Shown here: positions 8,436 to 16,856 of the stretch, one piece after another | How positions within the stretch are numbered: the first letter of the stretch is position 1 | How the letters are laid out: each line of letters opens with the position of its first letter | Origin: Chitinivorax sp. B | Lineage (GTDB): Bacteria > Pseudomonadota > Gammaproteobacteria > Burkholderiales > SCOH01 | Assembly: GCF_005503445.1 (NCBI RefSeq) | Contig: NZ_SCOH01000042.1 | Span: 1 to 39,743 of the forward strand | DNA: 39,743 nucleotides | Direction of reading: 5' to 3' | The notes under the pieces: generated by a model | The model's input: the letters and a program-made list of their open reading frames with translations, nothing else | What the model was told of the DNA's origin: nothing | Databases searched by the model: none | Position numbers and translations under genes: made by a program

Positions 8436-9428
8436 ATGGTGAACCAGCCCTCTGCCACCCCCCTTGAGCTGGCTGTGGCCGGTACCCGCCCCGTGGGTAC
8501 TGGCCAACCCAAACGCCAAAGCCAGCTGACCCGCAGCCGCGTACGTGCCGCCTGGCTGTTTCTGCTACCCATGTTGCTGGTATTGCTGGGGGTGGCGGGT
8601 TGGCCGCTGGCTCGTACCATCTGGTTCAGTCTGACCGATGCCAATCTGTCGAACCTTGCCGATGCCAAATTCATCGGGCTGGATAACTACCTGCAACATG
8701 TTGACGGCGAATGGTATGGCGTATTGGCTGACCCTGACTGGTGGCAGGCCGTGCGCAATACACTGCGCTTCACTGTCATCTCCGTTTCACTGGAAGTCGT
8801 TCTGGGCATGGTGATTGCGCTGGTGCTCAACCAGTCCTTTCCTGGGCGTGCCTGGGTGCGGGCCGCGGTACTGGTTCCCTGGGCCATCCCTACCATCGTG
8901 TCAGCCCGAATGTGGTCATGGCTGCTGAATGACCAGTTCGGCATGATCAATGATCTGTTGCTCAACGTTGGCCTGATCCACGCGCCACTCGCCTGGACTG
9001 CTACGCCAGAGCTGGCGATGTGGTCGGTGATCATGGTGGACGTGTGGAAGACCACACCGTTCATGGCCCTGCTGTTGCTGGCCGCATTGCAGATGCTACC
9101 TGGTGATTGTTATGAAGCAGCCAAGGTGGATGGCATCCATCCGGTCAAAGTCTTCTTCCGCGTCACGCTGCCCTTGATCCGGCCCGCGCTGATGGTGGCA
9201 GTGGTATTCCGTGTACTGGATGCGCTGCGGGTATTCGACCTGATTTTTGTGCTGACCGCCAACAGCCGTGCCACCAGTTCCATGTCCGTCTACGCCCGTC
9301 AGCAGCTGTTCGATTTCCAGCAGGTGGGCTATGGCTCGGCAGCCGCCACGGTGCTGTTCTTCATCGTGGCCTTGCTGACAGCGGTCTACATGATGGCCAA
9401 CCGTGTTCGTTTCGACGATGAAAGGTAA
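8436..9428 (+). CDS. Sugar ABC transporter permease (MalF-like)
   Basis: Inner-membrane permease subunit. The basic N-terminal tail (about 1-35) precedes a first membrane helix (AAWLFLLPMLLVLLGVAGWP), and about six helices can be picked out. The EAA loop that contacts the ATPase is visible near the C-terminus (EAAKVDGIHPVKVFFRVTLP). It starts one base after the binding-protein stop codon, indicating translational coupling, and is followed by the second permease after three bases. Its 330 residues are shorter than E. coli MalF because it lacks the long periplasmic P2 loop, as is usual for CUT1 permeases outside enterobacteria. Confidence 0.93.
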   Translation: MVNQPSATPLELAVAGTRPVGTGQPKRQSQLTRSRVRAAWLFLLPMLLVLLGVAGWPLARTIWFSLTDANLSNLADAKFIGLDNYLQHVDGEWYGVLADPDWWQAVRNTLRFTVISVSLEVVLGMVIALVLNQSFPGRAWVRAAVLVPWAIPTIVSARMWSWLLNDQFGMINDLLLNVGLIHAPLAWTATPELAMWSVIMVDVWKTTPFMALLLLAALQMLPGDCYEAAKVDGIHPVKVFFRVTLPLIRPALMVAVVFRVLDALRVFDLIFVLTANSRATSSMSVYARQQLFDFQQVGYGSAAATVLFFIVALLTAVYMMANRVRFDDER

Positions 9429-9431
9429 GCC

Positions 9432-10256
9432 ATGAAAACCCTCAAATCCGTCAGCTTCGGCCTGCTGGTCAGCCTGATTGTGCTGTATGCGGTGTTCCCG
9501 TTCTATTACGCCTTTGTGTCGTCGCTGACATCGCCGGCCGAGCTGTTCACCGTGCATTACTGGCCCACTGGTTGGCACTGGGACAACTATGCAGCCCTGT
9601 TCCGCGATCAACCCTTTGGCCGCAACATCCTCAGCTCGTTGCTGGTGGCCGTGGCAACCGTCGCCATCTCGCTGCTGTTGTCTGTCACCGCAGCTTATGC
9701 CTTGGGTCGAATCCGCTTTCGTGGGCGGGGACTATTGCTGCTGTGTGTGCTGGCGGTGTCCATGTTCCCACAGGTTGCCGTGCTGTCCGGCCTATATGAG
9801 CTGGTGCGGGCCCTGGGCCTGTATGACCACCTGGCTAGCCTGGTGTTGTCATACATGATCTTCACCTTGCCCTTTACCGTTTGGGTACTGACCACCTTCA
9901 TGCGCGATCTGCCTAAAGAAGTGGAAGAGGCCGCACTGGTCGATGGCGCCAGTGCCTGGGTCATCGTCACCCAGGTGTTCATGCCGCTGCTGTGGCCAGC
10001 GCTGGTCACCACGGGCTTGCTGGCCTTCATTGCCGCGTGGAACGAATTCCTGTTCGCCCTCACCTTTTTGCTTTCTACCGAAAACCGCACCGTACCGGTT
10101 GCCATTTCGATGATCAGCGGTGCCAGCGAACATGAATTGCCGTGGGGTCGCATCATGGCCGCCTCGGTGATTGTCACCGTGCCCTTGGTGGCACTGGTGC
10201 TGGCTTTCCAGCGCCGTATCGTCTCCGGCCTGACTGCCGGGGCCGTCAAAGGTTAA
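9432..10256 (+). CDS. Sugar ABC transporter permease (MalG-like)
   Basis: Second inner-membrane permease, 274 residues and about six helices, starting MKTLKSVSFGLLVSLIVLYA. The EAA loop reads EEAALVDGASAWVIVTQVF, followed by the usual MPLLWPAL segment. It should pair with the MalF-like subunit and two ATPase copies. It lies three bases after the first permease and 16 bases before the alpha-glucosidase gene, so the four are probably one transcript. Confidence 0.93.
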   Translation: MKTLKSVSFGLLVSLIVLYAVFPFYYAFVSSLTSPAELFTVHYWPTGWHWDNYAALFRDQPFGRNILSSLLVAVATVAISLLLSVTAAYALGRIRFRGRGLLLLCVLAVSMFPQVAVLSGLYELVRALGLYDHLASLVLSYMIFTLPFTVWVLTTFMRDLPKEVEEAALVDGASAWVIVTQVFMPLLWPALVTTGLLAFIAAWNEFLFALTFLLSTENRTVPVAISMISGASEHELPWGRIMAASVIVTVPLVALVLAFQRRIVSGLTAGAVKG

Positions 10257-10272
10257 CTTCCCGGATTTTTAC

Positions 10273-11889
10273 ATGACTAAACAACAAGATTGGTGGCGCA
10301 GTGGCGTGATCTATCAGATCTACCCACGCAGTTTTTTCGACAGCAATGGCGATGGCATCGGTGATTTGCCGGGCATCACACAGCGGCTCGACTATGTCGC
10401 CGAACTGGGGGTGGATGCAATCTGGCTGTCACCCTTCTTCACCTCACCAATGAAGGATTTCGGCTATGACGTATCGGACTATCGAGGCATCGACCCGATG
10501 TTCGGTACGCTGGCCGACTTCGATCAGCTGATCACCAAGGCCCATGCTTTGGGCCTCAAGGTGCTGATCGATCAAGTCATCAGCCACTCATCCGATCAAC
10601 ATCCATGGTTTCAGCAAAGCCGCCAACAGCGCGATGGCAACTATGCCGACTGGTACGTATGGGCCGATGCCAAGGCCGACGGCAGCCCCCCCAACAATTG
10701 GCTGTCGTTGTTTGGCGGCTCGGCCTGGCAGTGGGATAGTGGCCGGCAGCAGTATTACCTGCACAACTTCCTGGCCAGCCAACCTGATCTGAATCTGCAC
10801 AATCCGTCAGTACGAGCAGCATTGCTGGAGGACATGCGCTTTTGGTTGGATCGTGGTGTGGATGGCTTCCGGCTGGATACCGTCAATTTCTACTTCCACG
10901 ATGCCGAGCTACGTGACAACCCGCCGTGGACAACACGTGGCGAGCTGGCAGAAGGCGTACCCGCCAGCAACCCGTATGCGTTGCAGCATCACCTATACGA
11001 CAAGACACGGCCAGAGAACCTGGGCTTTTTGCGGGAACTGCGTACGCTGCTGGATCAATATGGTGCCGTAACCGTTGGCGAAATCGGCGCAGATGACTCG
11101 ATTGGCGTCATGGCCGATTACACCAGCGGTCACGACAAGCTGCACATGGCTTACAGCTTCCACCTGCTCACCGAACGTTTCTCGGCAATGCTGGTACGCG
11201 ATTCGGTAAGCGAGATGTGGCAACGGCTTGGCAGTGGCTGGGTCAGCTGGTCATTCAACAACCACGACAATATTCGCGTTGTCACCCGCTGGCGACACGA
11301 AGGGGATGATCAGGCCTTTGCCAAGCTGTGCATGGCGCTGTTACTCTCACTGAAGGGTACACCCTGCCTGTATCAGGGGGAGGAGCTGGGCCTGCCTGAA
11401 GCGCATGTGCCCTTCGAACAGCGCAAGGACCCTTATGGCCTGGCATTCGGCCCATCCTTTATCACACGCGATGGTTGCCGTACCGGCATGCCTTGGCAAG
11501 CGAAACAGCCACATGCTGGATTCAGCACGGCCGAACCCTGGTTGCCCATCCCCACCAGCCATTTGCCACTCGCCGTCGATCAGCAACTCGATAACCCTGA
11601 TTCGGTGTTATCGGCTTACCGTCGCTTTTTAGCATGGCGCAAACGGCAACCCGCGCTATTACAGGGTGAATTGCGCTTCATCGATTGCGACGAACCCTTG
11701 TTGATGTTTGAACGGCAGCATGCTGACCAGCACCTGTTATGTGTCTTCAATCTGGGACATCAACCCCGCCACCTTACCCTGCCTGCCCTCACCCAGGCGC
11801 TGCCCGACCATGGCCTGCCCTTCCAGCAGCAAGACCTGTTGCTGACGCTGCCTGGCTATGGCGTCTATATGGGGGCATTCACCGATTAA
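10273..11889 (+). CDS. Intracellular GH13 alpha-glucosidase
   Basis: Cytoplasmic retaining glycoside hydrolase expected to release glucose from imported alpha-glucosides. It begins with the family hallmark DWWRSGVIYQIYPRSFFDSN. GH13 conserved regions are visible: region I QVISHSSDQHPWF, region II GFRLDTVNFYFHD with nucleophile D202, region III TVGEIGA with acid/base E270, and region IV FNNHDN with D332. The TVNFYFHD context after the nucleophile resembles the GH13_23 alpha-glucosidases, suggesting action on maltose, sucrose or similar disaccharides, but linkage specificity cannot be read. There is no signal peptide and its 538 residues are normal. Together with the importer it makes a complete uptake-and-cleavage route. 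Confidence 0.95.
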   Translation: MTKQQDWWRSGVIYQIYPRSFFDSNGDGIGDLPGITQRLDYVAELGVDAIWLSPFFTSPMKDFGYDVSDYRGIDPMFGTLADFDQLITKAHALGLKVLIDQVISHSSDQHPWFQQSRQQRDGNYADWYVWADAKADGSPPNNWLSLFGGSAWQWDSGRQQYYLHNFLASQPDLNLHNPSVRAALLEDMRFWLDRGVDGFRLDTVNFYFHDAELRDNPPWTTRGELAEGVPASNPYALQHHLYDKTRPENLGFLRELRTLLDQYGAVTVGEIGADDSIGVMADYTSGHDKLHMAYSFHLLTERFSAMLVRDSVSEMWQRLGSGWVSWSFNNHDNIRVVTRWRHEGDDQAFAKLCMALLLSLKGTPCLYQGEELGLPEAHVPFEQRKDPYGLAFGPSFITRDGCRTGMPWQAKQPHAGFSTAEPWLPIPTSHLPLAVDQQLDNPDSVLSAYRRFLAWRKRQPALLQGELRFIDCDEPLLMFERQHADQHLLCVFNLGHQPRHLTLPALTQALPDHGLPFQQQDLLLTLPGYGVYMGAFTD

Positions 11890-11908
11890 GCTCCATCCGT
11901 AACCATCA

Positions 11909-11927
11909 AGCCGGCTAAGTGCCGGCT
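11909..11927 (+). terminator. Hairpin between alpha-glucosidase and porin genes
   Basis: AGCCGGC and GCCGGCT form a 7-bp perfect stem with a 5-base loop, 20 bases past the alpha-glucosidase stop. No T-run follows. It could act as a partial terminator or processing site separating the operon from the porin. Confidence 0.4.
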
Positions 11928-11930
11928 CCA

Positions 11931-11946
11931 CCGAAACCGGTTTCGG
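11931..11946. promoter_or_regulatory. Operator box 3, extended palindrome CCGAAACCGGTTTCGG
   Basis: Sixteen-base perfect palindrome containing the AAACCGGTTT core (11934-11943). It is upstream of the porin gene and 81 bp centre to centre from box 4. Confidence 0.8.
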
Positions 11947-11966
11947 TCCCATGACACCACAAATTG

Positions 11967-11985
11967 GTGCGGCATATAGCCGCAC
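11967..11985. repeat. Inverted repeat midway between operator boxes 3 and 4
   Basis: GTGCGGC-ATATA-GCCGCAC, a perfect 7-bp dyad whose centre (11976) is within a few bases of the midpoint between the two operators. It may be another protein site or an RNA hairpin in the leader; no function is shown. Confidence 0.45.
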
Positions 11986-12014
11986 AGACTGTGTGCAGCC
12001 TGCGTTTTCTACCA

Positions 12015-12024
12015 AAACCGGTTT
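12015..12024. promoter_or_regulatory. Operator box 4 (AAACCGGTTT)
   Basis: Fourth perfect copy, in the context CCAAAACCGGTTTCGG, 88 bases before the porin ATG. With box 3 it suggests separate control of the porin by the same LacI-type protein. Confidence 0.8.
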
Positions 12025-12111
12025 CGGTCACAAAAAACCAAGAAATCGACTGATCGATTCCACAGCAAAGCCCGACTACAGGGCGTTTCGCAACAGTAAG
12101 GAGGCAACATC

Positions 12112-13401
12112 ATGCAACACAAAGCGTTTTGTACCGCCATGGCAGCAGCCTTGATCGTGCTTGGTCAGCAGGCCACGGCGGCAGACATGGATTTCCATGG
12201 CTATTTCCGTAGCGGTGGGGGAAGCAGCAACAAAGGTGGCAAGGAAGCCTGCTTTCGCCTGCCGGGTGCCAGCATGGGTTTCTTCAGGCTGGGTAATGAG
12301 TGCGATACCTATGCCAGCCTGGATTTTGGTGCCAACCTGGGTAAAACCGCCAACGGCATCGGTTTTCGGGTGGTCGCCAACGTGGCCTATGGCACGCAAC
12401 AGATCAACAACTGGGAACAAAGCACACCCGCCTGGCGACAGGTCTATGCCGAAGCTAGCGACATTGGCAACGGCGCACTGGAAAAAGCCAAATTATGGGT
12501 TGGCAAACGCTTCTACAAAAACCCGGACGTCCACATGTTGGATTACACCTGGTGGGAACCTGCCAATGGCCCGGGCGCAGGCATTGACGGCATCGAGTTG
12601 GGGCCGGGCAAGCTGGCTTATGCCGTGCTGCGGCAAGGTGATACCGATTGGAACGCAAACAGCAGCCTTGGTGATTACCGCCCTGGCATCGTCAACGGCG
12701 GCAAACGTGCCGTGACCAACCATGATCTACGCTGGCAAGACATTGAAACCAACCCCAACGGCCGGTTGACCATCGGCGCCAACTTCGTCAAGTCCAACAA
12801 TCGCGATGGCGAAGCTGGCAAAAACGGCATCACCCTTACACTGAACCATGTCCAACATGATCCATTCGGCTGGGGTGGTTTCAACAGCTTCATCGTGCAG
12901 GCAGCACGTGGCGCAGCCAACCTGAATGGCAGCGGTACGGTCGGCTATACGGGCTCTCACCGTGGGTGGCGGGCCATTGAATACCTGGTGATCGAACCGA
13001 AAAACACCGCGTTCACCGGTTCGTTCGTGGCTGCCTATGAAAGCGATGGCGAACCTGGCAAAACCAACAAGATGTTCACCATCGGCGGACGCCCGCAATA
13101 TCACTTTGACGATGCCTACAGTGTGGCATTCGAGATTGGCATGCAACAGCTGAAACCCGGCGACAGCGGCCCGACCCGGCGCCTGAGCAAGTTCACCATT
13201 GCACCTCAGCTGTCGATGGGCCGGTCCATCTGGTCGCGGCCGGCATTGCGTCTGTATTACACCTACGCCACATGGAACGACGCAGCCAAACAGGCTGGGC
13301 CGGTTGTCTGTACCGGGCGAGACTGCGCCACCGATACACTGAGCTTTGCCAATAACAACAACGGTAGCTCATATGGCGCGCAAGTCGAAGCCTGGTGGTA
13401 A
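12112..13401 (+). CDS. LamB-type sugar porin (maltoporin family)
   Basis: Outer-membrane trimeric porin for sugar entry. It has a signal peptide of about 24 residues (MQHKAFCTAMAAALIVLG, cleavage near ATAA), then the LamB-typical mature start DMDFHGYFRSG. The extended beta-strand composition, the FRLGNECDTYASLDFGA segment and the strand-like C-terminus YGAQVEAWW (terminal aromatic residue for BAM recognition) fit the family; 429 residues is a usual length. AAGGAGG at 12098-12104 fixes the ATG. It follows the alpha-glucosidase by 222 bases holding two operators and is ended by an intrinsic terminator, so it is the last gene of the alpha-glucoside regulon. Confidence 0.93.
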   Translation: MQHKAFCTAMAAALIVLGQQATAADMDFHGYFRSGGGSSNKGGKEACFRLPGASMGFFRLGNECDTYASLDFGANLGKTANGIGFRVVANVAYGTQQINNWEQSTPAWRQVYAEASDIGNGALEKAKLWVGKRFYKNPDVHMLDYTWWEPANGPGAGIDGIELGPGKLAYAVLRQGDTDWNANSSLGDYRPGIVNGGKRAVTNHDLRWQDIETNPNGRLTIGANFVKSNNRDGEAGKNGITLTLNHVQHDPFGWGGFNSFIVQAARGAANLNGSGTVGYTGSHRGWRAIEYLVIEPKNTAFTGSFVAAYESDGEPGKTNKMFTIGGRPQYHFDDAYSVAFEIGMQQLKPGDSGPTRRLSKFTIAPQLSMGRSIWSRPALRLYYTYATWNDAAKQAGPVVCTGRDCATDTLSFANNNNGSSYGAQVEAWW

Positions 13402-13502
13402 TTTTCGCTGCTTTGCTGCCGGCAGTTGATATGGGTAAGTGCCGAATTTTGCCCCTCGGTACCCCCATGCGTTCCAGGCAGTGTTTTACTTGTCACCCTT
13501 CC

Positions 13503-13528
13503 GCCGCGGCTTGTCCGCGGCTTTTTTT
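13503..13528 (+). terminator. Intrinsic terminator after the porin gene
   Basis: GCCGCGG (13503-13509) pairs with CCGCGGC (13515-13521) over a 5-base loop and is followed by seven T residues. A textbook rho-independent terminator for the porin/alpha-glucoside transcripts. Confidence 0.9.
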
Positions 13529-13626
13529 CACTTCCGCATATATCCGCACCTCACACTGCTTGCAACACTCGGGGCCGGCCATCCGCATAAATTCATCTCA
13601 TCAAGTACTGGTAAGGCTTGCAGCCT

Positions 13627-13653
13627 AATACCTGAATCAATGACTCAGGTATT
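13627..13653. promoter_or_regulatory. 27-bp near-perfect palindrome upstream of the phospholipase-like gene
   Basis: AATACCTGA (13627-13635) and TCAGGTATT (13645-13653) are perfect inverted arms, and the 9-base centre is itself nearly symmetric. The surrounding 13640-13779 is strongly AT-rich and must contain the promoter of the 13780 gene. Without a T-run on either side it looks more like an operator than a terminator. Confidence 0.5.
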
Positions 13654-13779
13654 CACATCATTACATCAATATCAATAGTCACAATCAATTAGAGTTATTA
13701 TTCGAAAATATTCTAACGTTGTTAACATTCACGCAAAAATAAGCAAATAAGATGAAGTCATCACCATGGAGGAAAGACA

Positions 13780-14799
13780 ATGAAACCAAAGCTATTGCTG
13801 TGTGCAGTTGCGATGTTGGGCGTCACCTCAGTTGCACATGCATGGACTCAAGAGACGCATCGCCGCATCGTGCTGGATGCGGTTGAATTCATGAAAAACA
13901 ACCCATCGATCACCAATTACGACAAGCTGCTGGCAGGCGTAACACGTGCCGGGTTGACCATGGATGCTTTTGCACAGGCCATCGGCCAGGGTGCCTACGA
14001 TGTGGATGACTTCGCCGATACTTACATTTGTGGCGCCGTGACCGGCGATTGCCAACGCGCGCCGTTGTGGGGAACCACCGCCAGCCTGATCAATTACACA
14101 TCGTATTGGCACTTCCAGAACCATGCAGCGGGCCGCGACGTACATGGCAACCCATTTGGCGGTTATAACTATGCCAAACTGATCAAGCCGGGTGATGTCG
14201 ACAAACTGGCCGCCAGCTGGCTGAAAGGCGACCATCTGGATGACGGTGCAGGTGGCATGAAGGGTTGGTTTGGCGATGGCACCAAATACAACAGCTATGG
14301 CATCACGGAAGCCAATTACCGCTTGGGTGGGACTTCCCGGCCAGCGATGTATGCCGATTTCGAAACCGCGCCATTTCAGCCGCTCGACAATCTGGGCCAA
14401 TACTGGTGGCAACAGTTTCTGTCCAAACCCACCGCGCAAAGCCTGGGCTTTGTGCTGCATACCACTGACTTGCTGCAGCCACACCATACCTGGACCTCAT
14501 CCGGCAATCACCATGTCGGCTGGGAACGGTGGGTGGATGACTACTACTACCAAGAGAAGCTCAATGAACCGGCGCTGGTCAAAGCAGCACTCATCAACTT
14601 TACGCCCATTGCCAGCAATGCCATCGATATCCGCAGCCTGCTGACTCAAGGCGGCAGTTTCTCCTATGCCAACGGCGGCACCGTGCTGTCCTCTACCGGC
14701 AGTAACGACCGCAAGGTCGTTGCCCGCAAGAGTGTGCCGCACGCCATCGCCATGGTGGTACACATCCTGAATCGCGCTGCTGAACGACTCGTCAATTAA
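13780..14799 (+). CDS. Secreted zinc-dependent phospholipase C / S1-P1 nuclease-fold hydrolase
   Basis: The signal peptide is MKPKLLLCAVAMLGVTSVAH-A, and the mature protein would start with Trp22, as in zinc phospholipases C where the N-terminal Trp binds zinc. Other ligand-like motifs occur in family order: H27 (TQETHRRI), D-rich DVDDFAD (74-80), YWHFQNH (H111, H115), the HTTDLLQPHH block (H227, D230, H236) and NHHVGWE giving H245-x3-E249. This trinuclear zinc pattern fits phosphatidylcholine-type phospholipase C or a related phosphodiesterase; the substrate is not proven. H227 is three rather than four residues before D230, a small departure from the usual spacing. GGAGG precedes the ATG. 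It is the first of three closely spaced genes. Confidence 0.8.
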   Translation: MKPKLLLCAVAMLGVTSVAHAWTQETHRRIVLDAVEFMKNNPSITNYDKLLAGVTRAGLTMDAFAQAIGQGAYDVDDFADTYICGAVTGDCQRAPLWGTTASLINYTSYWHFQNHAAGRDVHGNPFGGYNYAKLIKPGDVDKLAASWLKGDHLDDGAGGMKGWFGDGTKYNSYGITEANYRLGGTSRPAMYADFETAPFQPLDNLGQYWWQQFLSKPTAQSLGFVLHTTDLLQPHHTWTSSGNHHVGWERWVDDYYYQEKLNEPALVKAALINFTPIASNAIDIRSLLTQGGSFSYANGGTVLSSTGSNDRKVVARKSVPHAIAMVVHILNRAAERLVN

Positions 14800-14814
14800 C
14801 CGGGGTTGGCGACA

Positions 14815-16170
14815 ATGCATGCAATCAAAGCAGGCATGGTCGCGTGGCTGATGGGGGCGGTATTGATCGCCCCTGTTGGCCATGCCAAAACCAGCCACAA
14901 TCTGAACGAACCCGGACTGGCCGCCCGCATCAATGGCAGCCCGATTCCCGCCAGCAGCGTGGACGTACTGTGGCGATACGCCCAGCAACGGCAGGATTCC
15001 ATCAGCCGCGATGCCGTGCTGGATGCCATGATCACCAATCATCTGCTGGCCAGCCATGCCAGGGATCGCTATCAGGCCACCACGCTGTTTTCGGCTAGCC
15101 GCGTTGCCTTCATGCCGGAGGTCAACAACGAAGATCAACTGGTCGGTATTTTGCGCAGTGTCTACGGCAAAGTGCTGGACCAAGCTGTCAAAGCCTTACC
15201 AGGCAACTCGCTCTCCGGTCTGATCGACACCAACACTGCCACACTCACCCCAGCCAAACTTGAGGCAATTTTGGGGAAGCCAGTCACTACCTTGCAGTTG
15301 GATCATGACCTGAACCCCGAGCAACAAATTCGCGCTGGCGAAGCGGTCGTACTGGCTTACCGGCTGCCAGGCCAAGCACTTCGCCAAATCACTTTGCTGG
15401 ATGTCTACCGACGCCAGAACGTGCAAGGGCGGGTTGCCATCCAGCAACGCCAACTGGATTTCATTCTGCAACAAGCCAGAACCATGCTGGCCAATCAGTT
15501 TGTGTTGCACTGGGCCACCCAACAATGGGGCGATAAAGCCGTGCAGCACTTGCTCAGCACCATGGATGACCAAGCCTATACCCAGGCGTTGTCGGCACAA
15601 TACGGCATTGGTGGTGACATGCATGCACCCACCCCCAAGCTGAAAGCGTTTGAAGCCAAAGTGACCAAGGCCGATATCCACCGCTACTACCAGCTACACC
15701 AATTTGAATTCAAGCGTATCGAGCGCATCAAGGCACGGCACATTCGCCTGCGTGACGAAGCCACGGCGCAAGCGGTTTACCAGACATTGAAAAGCGGTGC
15801 CGATTTTGGCGCACAGGCCCGTCAACATTCTGTAGCAGCAGATCGTGAGACGGGTGGCGACCTGGGGTGGATTGACCATGCGCCCGACAACGGCTGGCTG
15901 ACCCAACTGGCCATGATGCAGACACCCAATGTCCCCAGCCCACCTGTGCGCACACCGGTCGGCCCCAATGACGCGGCCGAGTGGGAAATTGTCCTGGTGG
16001 AGGAACGCATCGAGGGCTTTCATGCACCGAACTCCGAAACCGTCCGTTACGCCGCGGTCAGCAATGTGGCTAGGTTGAAAGCCATGGAATCCTTCATGGC
16101 CCTTCGCGATCGACTCAAGCGAACCGCCACCATCGAGCTGACTGCAGGCTCCGTCCCCACCCAACCCTGA
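14815..16170 (+). CDS. Parvulin-type periplasmic peptidyl-prolyl isomerase/foldase
   Basis: A 451-residue exported protein. Its signal peptide is about 24 residues (hydrophobic GMVAWLMGAVLIAPVGHA), followed by a SurA/PpiC-like N-terminal helical region (ARINGSPIPASSVDVLWRYA) and a parvulin domain around residues 303-400 recognisable from IKARHIRLRDEATAQ, FGAQARQHSVA and GGDLGWIDHAP. The ATG at 14815 is preferred; a TTG at 14806 would add three residues. It follows the phospholipase-like gene by 15 bases and precedes the next gene by 11, suggesting an operon in which it helps fold the secreted enzyme. The parvulin domain is shorter at its end than in SurA (the usual MVPxFE segment is not clear), so catalytic activity is uncertain. 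Confidence 0.82.
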   Translation: MHAIKAGMVAWLMGAVLIAPVGHAKTSHNLNEPGLAARINGSPIPASSVDVLWRYAQQRQDSISRDAVLDAMITNHLLASHARDRYQATTLFSASRVAFMPEVNNEDQLVGILRSVYGKVLDQAVKALPGNSLSGLIDTNTATLTPAKLEAILGKPVTTLQLDHDLNPEQQIRAGEAVVLAYRLPGQALRQITLLDVYRRQNVQGRVAIQQRQLDFILQQARTMLANQFVLHWATQQWGDKAVQHLLSTMDDQAYTQALSAQYGIGGDMHAPTPKLKAFEAKVTKADIHRYYQLHQFEFKRIERIKARHIRLRDEATAQAVYQTLKSGADFGAQARQHSVAADRETGGDLGWIDHAPDNGWLTQLAMMQTPNVPSPPVRTPVGPNDAAEWEIVLVEERIEGFHAPNSETVRYAAVSNVARLKAMESFMALRDRLKRTATIELTAGSVPTQP

Positions 16171-16181
16171 TCGACCCTGCC

Positions 16182-16751
16182 ATGCGCCCCCCACGTTTGC
16201 TGATCGTCTTGCTGCTGATTGGTGCCACCTTCGCCATGGTGTGGGGGTGGTTATCCACATCAGCGGACAATGTGCCCAATCCATCGCCGCGGGCAACCCC
16301 CAGCGGCACATCGGCGCAACGACCAATGCCACCTGCTGCTTGGCCACCGGCGTCGACAGATGCGACTGCGACAGTGGAAGAACGCGTTCCATTACCGCCA
16401 ATCGAACGTATGGAACCCGCCGCCCAAACCCTGGCACAGGCCATGGCAAATGGCGATGACCGCATGCCCCCTATTGCACGCAGTGAACCGGGCGAGCAAC
16501 CCACTGCAGTCGAGCTGGCCAACCCGGAGGCCTACCAACGCTATGAAGCACGCCAACATATGAAATTGCTGTCCAACTATGTCGCCGCAGCCAATCAAGC
16601 CCTGCCGCAACTGCAACGCGATATCGAGCGAGGCCGGGCCGCTGGTATTGCCCCTGCCGACATCGCCAAGGCAGAAGCCAAAGCCCGCGCCATTGCCGAC
16701 ATGAAAGCCGAACTGCAGAAACAATACCCAGAACTACGCGACAAGCCATGA
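16182..16751 (+). CDS. Membrane-anchored Pro-rich/helical hypothetical protein
   Basis: 189 residues. One N-terminal membrane helix (LLIVLLLIGATFAMVWGW) is followed by a periplasmic proline/alanine-rich linker (about 25-75) and a charged helical C-terminal half (QALPQLQRDIERGRAAGIA onward). No known domain is recognised. The arrangement (short cytoplasmic end, membrane anchor, flexible Pro/Ala linker, helical periplasmic part) resembles that of steric lipase foldases, although no lipase-chaperone sequence motif is evident. It lies 11 bases after the foldase gene and is probably the third gene of the phospholipase-like operon. Confidence 0.75.
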   Translation: MRPPRLLIVLLLIGATFAMVWGWLSTSADNVPNPSPRATPSGTSAQRPMPPAAWPPASTDATATVEERVPLPPIERMEPAAQTLAQAMANGDDRMPPIARSEPGEQPTAVELANPEAYQRYEARQHMKLLSNYVAAANQALPQLQRDIERGRAAGIAPADIAKAEAKARAIADMKAELQKQYPELRDKP

Positions 16752-16856
16752 CAGCATTGCGCTGCTCGCGCATAATGGTTCCCAGCTGTTTCGGCAGCCC
16801 GCAGCAGAAAAAAATCATAGATTGGACTTAACCTGCTTGCATCACACATCCACCCC

